A stretch of 37,260 nucleotides of DNA from Bartonella sp. AU16XJBT. Its GTDB lineage: Bacteria; Pseudomonadota; Alphaproteobacteria; Rhizobiales; Rhizobiaceae. The notes beneath the pieces were generated by a model that ran no database searches, had not been told where the DNA came from, and was given only the letters and a program-made list of their open reading frames with translations. Positions within the stretch are counted from its first letter, which is position 1. The number at the start of each line of letters is the position of its first letter. A program made the position numbers and the translations under genes. Positions 32,941-37,260 of this stretch are shown piece by piece. Location: the NCBI RefSeq assembly GCF_028618665.1, contig NZ_JAQITF010000015.1, forward strand, positions 1-37,260. The letters run 5' to 3'.

Positions 32941-33295
32941 TGACTCCGCGAAACCATCACCATTCATATAAAAGTTGCTTGTCTTCAAGAGATGCCACAA
33001 CCCTTGGAATTATCCTTGGTAAATTTCTGACCAATTCCTTAAAACATGCTTTTCCTGATCATCGTGTCCCTCAAATTTATATTTCCTTTGGTCTTAAGCC
33101 AAATGGATAATTGATGCTCATTGTTGAAGATGATGGCGTGGGGATGAAGAGCCAAACTTCAGCACAAAAGACGGGACTTGGTCCGCGTGGGGGTAGAACA
33201 GCTTTCATATGCAATTGGGTGGAAAATCTCTTTTTGAAACGCCTTCTTTAGGAGGAAAAAAAATTGTCATTCCTTTGCCAAAACTCAACATAGGC
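32941..33295 (+). pseudogene. Broken partial copy of the downstream third of the HisKA_2 kinase gene
   Basis: This stretch repeats 32493-32865 with many matches (CTTCAAGAGATGCCACAACC; GAAGATGATGGYGTGGG; TTCCTTTRCCAAAACTCAAC). It lacks the sensor and phosphoacceptor. A stop codon (TAA) interrupts the ATPase at about 33107-33109, and an inserted base or bases near 33182-33193 shift the frame. No start is available. It is a segmental duplication turned pseudogene. Confidence 0.93.
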
Positions 33296-33466
33296 AGTGA
33301 AAAGAATACACCGCTCTCATAAAGCTCTCTTTGAGAGTTCCTTTTGGTTTGTTGAGGTTAAAAAGAAAAAATGCCTTTATAAATCACTATAACTCTCAAA
33401 GAATTCTTTATCACTCCCTATGAGACCAAGATCTCTGAACAAAGTTGGTTCTCCGTCATTTTCACA

Positions 33467-34365
33467 CTAAGCTTCAACATGGATATTTTTCCCCTCTACT
33501 TTGATGGGGTAATAGTCTCCTCTAAAGAGTGCTCCTGCTGTATAGACTGGAATGTTTCCAAAGACTTTATTATCTTGTGCGTGGCGATAGGATCGATGAT
33601 GCACGTGTCCAACAAAGATTGCTTTGACATTATGGGAGGGAATGATGGATTTAAATACCGACAAGATCTTTGGAGTTTTTTGAGTCTAGGAAATGTGAAT
33701 TTTCTTCAGTGAAAGCTGGGCGAGTATCGTAACTTTCCATCTTGTATCAGCAGCAGCTAAATCTTTTTTTAGCCAATCCAAAGATTTCTTAATGTTCACT
33801 GAAGTTGTGCGTTCTTTTAAACGCACTTCATAAGTTGGATAATTGTGAAGTTATACGTAGTGAATATCTCCATGATCTCGTGAATAACTCAAACTTCTTA
33901 TCTATCAGATAAAGACCGTTAAAAAAGGATTTCTCAGTGAGATCTTGAGAAAAATTCGAGAGGATTTTCTTGTATTTCTGCTATCAATCTTTCAACAGCG
34001 CTTATTACACAGGCAGTGCGGGGAAAATTGAACGCTTTAGGAATCCTACAATTACCAACATTATTAGCATAATCATGATTGTCGCGTCCTTCATAAACAG
34101 GAGCACCTAGGTTTTTATAGATGTTGGCATCGTTGTCATATGTTTCTCTTCGACCGTATTCTGTTAAGTCACCATTCCCCATGAAAAAGTCTGCTTTGTG
34201 TGATTTGAGTGCCTATGCAATTTTTTTATTTTCTCTGATCCACTTATCTCTGTTTTTTGTCGCGTTAGGATCCCCATAGTTCAAGCGCCATGGTTGTGGA
34301 TAGGCTATAATGATAACAGTATAGCCTTTGCTAGACTGAGATTGCTTTTGAGATTGCTTATTGCT
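33467..34365 (-). pseudogene. Calcineurin-like metallophosphoesterase, disrupted
   Basis: Reading leftward, fragments in different frames join to one family: YTVIIIAYPQPWRLNYG, a stop, then FFMGNGDLTEYGR (metal-binding GNGD), GRDNHDYANNVGNC (NHD), YSRDHGDIHYV, HNYPTYEVRL, SLDWLKKDLAAADTRWKV, and IFVGHVHHRSYRH (GHxH). The order is that of calcineurin-like phosphoesterases. Breaks are a TAG near 34213, a TAA near 33856 after HYV, a shift near 33700-33720, and shifts around 33930. Protein-like sequence may continue upstream to about 34500 in another frame (SSNNDNASKIQPPQESNDSK). It is not expressed as a whole enzyme. Confidence 0.88.
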
Positions 34366-34879
34366 TTTGAATCATTACTTTCTTGAGGTGGCTGTATTTT
34401 GGAAGCGTTATCATTGTTACTTGAAAGAAGTTTTAAGAGCTGAAAAAAAATCGAGTCAATTGAAGGAAGATAAGTTTTATATCAATGATATCTAATAAAT
34501 TATCTCTTCATTCAATATTTTGTAATTTGTAGCTTTATTTTATCTAACTATTATTTATTTGTTTTTTATAGAAAAATTTAAACTTTGTTATTAATCGTGA
34601 GCTTTTAAAATATAGAGAATAATGCAGTTTTTAGTTTCTTGATAGAATATATTATAAGAGAAGAGTCACCTTTATATTTCACCTGTACGTCTTGATAAGG
34701 GGATAGAGGCTATGATTATTTTTGAGCATTGTTTTATTTTTTGCGTATTCTTAGACGATAAAATATTCTTAAGTGTGGAAATGCCTTTGAGGTCGTTTAA
34801 ACTCTAGGATATTTTTTAGAAACATTAAGCGCTGATAAGCTTTTGTGAGGAATACAATTGTGCAGGGTGTTTTCATGCT
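34366..34879. other. AT-rich intergenic region
   Basis: No gene seen. The left part may hold the decayed 5' end of the phosphoesterase gene. The remainder is very AT-rich and lacks a recognisable terminator for either neighbour. Confidence 0.45.
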
Positions 34880-36865
34880 TTAAGTTTCTTCAGAGGGTGT
34901 TATCGGACTTTTGATTAAGGAATCAATATTGTTTTTTTCTTGTAGGAATATTTGCAGGTCTTGATTGGTTAAGGCTTTGCTGTCGGGTATACGGATGCGC
35001 ATGGGATCAACTTTGATGCCATTAACAATGATTTCAAAATGACAATGGGGACCGGTTGCCATTCCTGTTGAGCCAATATAGCCGATGACTTGTCCCTGAC
35101 GTACTTTCACGCCTGGTTTGATGTCTGGTGCATAACGGCTTTGATGCGAATAACTGCTGACATATCCATTGGCATGTTGAATTTCTGTATGATTTCCGTA
35201 GCCGCCTGTTACGCCTACTTTTGTCACAATACCATCTCCTATAGCAATAATGGGAGATCCTTTAGGCGCTACCCAATCAACCCCTGTATGCATGCGCACA
35301 TAGCCTAAAATAGGATGTTTGCGTGGACCAAAGGGTGAGCCAAAAATGCCATTTGGTGTAGGTTTGCGTAGCAAGAAAGGCTTTGAACTCTTCCCTTCAG
35401 AATCATAATAATCAACGCTTCCGTCTTTTAATTGATAACGGTAATATTTGTAAGTTGTATTGCCAAAAGTTGCACTAATATAACGAATTTCTGGATCAGT
35501 GCTTTGAGACGATTCTTTTGCTTTTAGGTTCTTTTTGCCATTTTGGGTTTCTTTATCGCTTTGCGGTACGGCATAAAATATTTCGATCTGATCATTGGGG
35601 GTTATTCGGCTTTTCATATCAATATTGGTGGACAGCAGACGAATAAGACGATGAGAAAGCGATTGCGATATATTATGACTCAGCAAAGCACTATAGAGTG
35701 CATCATAAGCTGTTGGTAATTGCGCGCTATTAATATAAGAATGTGGAATACCATTTTGAAAAGCCGTTTTAAGTGCTCTAGACATTTTAGGCTCTGTGCT
35801 TTCAATGAATTGGCCTTTATCATTTAGGGCAATGGTGAGAACATGATACATCCCTTGATAAATACTTGCGCGTACGAGATGGTCTTCTTCTCCAGCTTGT
35901 GTCACGATACCAATGCGTAAAAGACTTCCCTCTTTAAGGGTATCGGAAAGGTTAAACTTTTCTAGAGTGCTTACAACTTGTTCAACTTGATTCTTTGTGT
36001 AACTGGTTTTTTTTAAAGCATCAGCGATCTTTTGTCTTTTACGAATAGGAATAATATCTTCAACATAATTTTTTGCCAGATCGATACGGTGATTTTGAGG
36101 GGAAACGGTTACATTTTCTTGAACGATTCGGACTTCGGGGGATTCTGTTCCTTGGGAATCAGAAGATACATCTTCTAATTTTAAAGGATCAATGAGTGTG
36201 AGAACTGAAAGGAATTCGGTACTTTTTTCTAAAGTAAATCCAGCTTTTTGTACCTCTTGTTGTGCTTCTTCATCGGTTAGTGTATCGGTGTCCTCAAAAT
36301 CGAATTGACTGACTTTAAAATCATAGCTGCGTAAGGTGAGTTTTGTTTCGATTTTTGCACCGTAAATCTGCCCAGAATCATGTAGTTTGATGCTTTGATT
36401 TTTCGAATCACTGGCAAGAATGCTTAAAGAATCAAATTTTGGATAATTATATTGCTGGGGACGCTTTTCGGCTAACGCCATGCGAATCCATTCAAAATGT
36501 TGTGTTTGAATGACTTTTTCATCCCCCTTTTTTTGCAGAATTGATAGTTCAAATTGGCGTTTACTATCGAAGCTTTGCCGTGCATGCGTGGGTGCAATAC
36601 GATCCCCTTTATACCCATTGGCTTCAGGGTCTTGTGCTTGTGAGAGATTTTCTTGTGTAAACCATTGTGGCGGTGTTACCAATCGCTGTTGTTCATCAAG
36701 AGCTGTAAAAAGTGCAATCCCCATAAGAATGCAGGAAGTGATTCCTGTCAGCACCGTTCCTGTAAGCCAACGCGCCGAGACTTGTCGGCGCTCAGGTCGC
36801 AAGCGTTTAACGACAAGAGCAGGATCCTGTCCGGGATCGTTTTTTTGTTGTTCATTATCCCACAT
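34880..36865 (-). CDS. Membrane-anchored M23 family metallopeptidase
   Basis: A 661-residue peptidoglycan-active protein. A basic cytoplasmic N-terminus (VVKRLRPERRQVSARW) precedes one membrane segment (LTGTVLTGITSCILMGIALFTAL, about 34-56). A long periplasmic region follows. The C-terminal peptidase (about 505-625) begins GIFGSPFGPRKHPILGYVRMH and has the zinc ligands His526 and Asp530 (HTGVDW) and His609 (HCHFE), with His574 (SYSH) and His607 as catalytic partners; all are present, so an active LytM-type endopeptidase is likely. Enzymes of this class cut peptide cross-links during wall growth and division. It starts at ATG 36865 and ends with a Ser/Thr/Pro tail. It is a single gene; the 400 bp upstream are AT-rich. 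Confidence 0.93.
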   Translation of the reverse strand: MWDNEQQKNDPGQDPALVVKRLRPERRQVSARWLTGTVLTGITSCILMGIALFTALDEQQRLVTPPQWFTQENLSQAQDPEANGYKGDRIAPTHARQSFDSKRQFELSILQKKGDEKVIQTQHFEWIRMALAEKRPQQYNYPKFDSLSILASDSKNQSIKLHDSGQIYGAKIETKLTLRSYDFKVSQFDFEDTDTLTDEEAQQEVQKAGFTLEKSTEFLSVLTLIDPLKLEDVSSDSQGTESPEVRIVQENVTVSPQNHRIDLAKNYVEDIIPIRKRQKIADALKKTSYTKNQVEQVVSTLEKFNLSDTLKEGSLLRIGIVTQAGEEDHLVRASIYQGMYHVLTIALNDKGQFIESTEPKMSRALKTAFQNGIPHSYINSAQLPTAYDALYSALLSHNISQSLSHRLIRLLSTNIDMKSRITPNDQIEIFYAVPQSDKETQNGKKNLKAKESSQSTDPEIRYISATFGNTTYKYYRYQLKDGSVDYYDSEGKSSKPFLLRKPTPNGIFGSPFGPRKHPILGYVRMHTGVDWVAPKGSPIIAIGDGIVTKVGVTGGYGNHTEIQHANGYVSSYSHQSRYAPDIKPGVKVRQGQVIGYIGSTGMATGPHCHFEIIVNGIKVDPMRIRIPDSKALTNQDLQIFLQEKNNIDSLIKSPITPSEET

Positions 36866-37260
36866 AGATTTTAAGCATACTTTTCAATATTAAATGAGGA
36901 AAGCTAACATAGCTTAGCACGTTTCTACAAGAATTTGATTTACAGATTACAGATCATGCAAATTCTTTTTATACCGCAATGCCCCATAATTCCTATATCG
37001 AGAAATTCCTTTAAACCAATATTTAAAATAGCGTAAAACAAAGACTATAATGATTAACCCCTTCAAAGGTATTTGCTGTTTTTATGCATTGTAATGGAGC
37101 GTTATACTTTCTTTAAAGTTGTCTTGTTTCTTTATAATGTTTTGAGCTTTCAAGTTTAAAATTTGTTTATTTTTAGTGTAATAGATTAGAATACAACCTG
37201 TTGTATTGCTATTTTATTTTTGAAAAAAAGTCAAAAATGATATTGACTCTTTTGTTGAAA
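36866..37260. other. AT-rich region upstream of the M23 peptidase gene
   Basis: No gene was seen to the right edge. It should contain the promoter of the minus-strand peptidase gene; many TATAAT-like words are present and none stands out. Confidence 0.4.

Overview
The window is almost certainly from a Bartonella chromosome (Alphaproteobacteria, Hyphomicrobiales). The evidence is: an AT-rich genome with alphaproteobacterial families (a DUF4167 protein and a PhyR/NepR/EcfG general stress response locus); two XRE regulators, each behind a long structured leader that matches what is known of the genus-specific Brt RNA/Trp pairs; a podovirus-like gene cluster matching what is known of the Bartonella gene transfer agent (BaGTA); and large, decaying, repeat-filled intergenic regions. 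The species cannot be fixed from the window. No rRNA, tRNA, CRISPR array, integrase or transposase was seen.

Layout. 1-0.5 kb: 3' end of an MFS transporter. 0.5-4.3 kb: non-coding, G-rich DNA with a tandem duplication of about 1 kb; each copy carries a minus-strand promoter, a structured leader RNA of about 217 nt and an XRE regulator. 4.3-17.0 kb: phage-like plus-strand cluster in head-to-tail order: small terminase-like protein, large terminase, portal, scaffold-like protein, N4-gp56-type major capsid, adaptor, tail hub-like protein, GNAT-like protein, virion/ejection-like protein with a C-terminal S74-like domain, and tail-collar protein. There is no integrase, replication or recognisable lysis gene, which fits a GTA better than an inducible prophage. 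Several gaps inside the cluster are unusually long (300-900 bp), G-rich and contain duplicated gene ends, and a textbook terminator sits just upstream of the capsid gene.

17-24.7 kb: mostly gene-poor DNA with two small hypothetical genes, a 13-copy 10-bp tandem repeat, an orphan strong terminator and a family of dispersed repeats of about 230 bp. 24.7-27.7 kb: DUF4167 protein, a duplicated 3' flank, two small minus-strand envelope proteins, and a second 10-bp tandem repeat (17 copies).

28.4-33.3 kb: complete general stress response module. phyR and an HWE histidine kinase run leftward; nepR, ecfG and a CHASE3-like membrane HisKA_2 kinase run rightward. The divergent promoter region holds two inverted GGAAC boxes. 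In the family model, kinases phosphorylate PhyR, PhyR-P binds NepR, and NepR releases the EcfG sigma factor. A partial, broken copy of the membrane kinase follows it. 33.4-34.4 kb: wreck of a calcineurin-like metallophosphoesterase gene. 34.9-36.9 kb: intact membrane-anchored M23 peptidase. The right end is AT-rich non-coding DNA.

The most interesting signals are the paired leader RNAs, whose helices covary between the two copies and which can form an alternative helix over the ribosome binding site; the capsid-proximal terminator; and the strand-biased, duplication-rich gaps of the GTA cluster.
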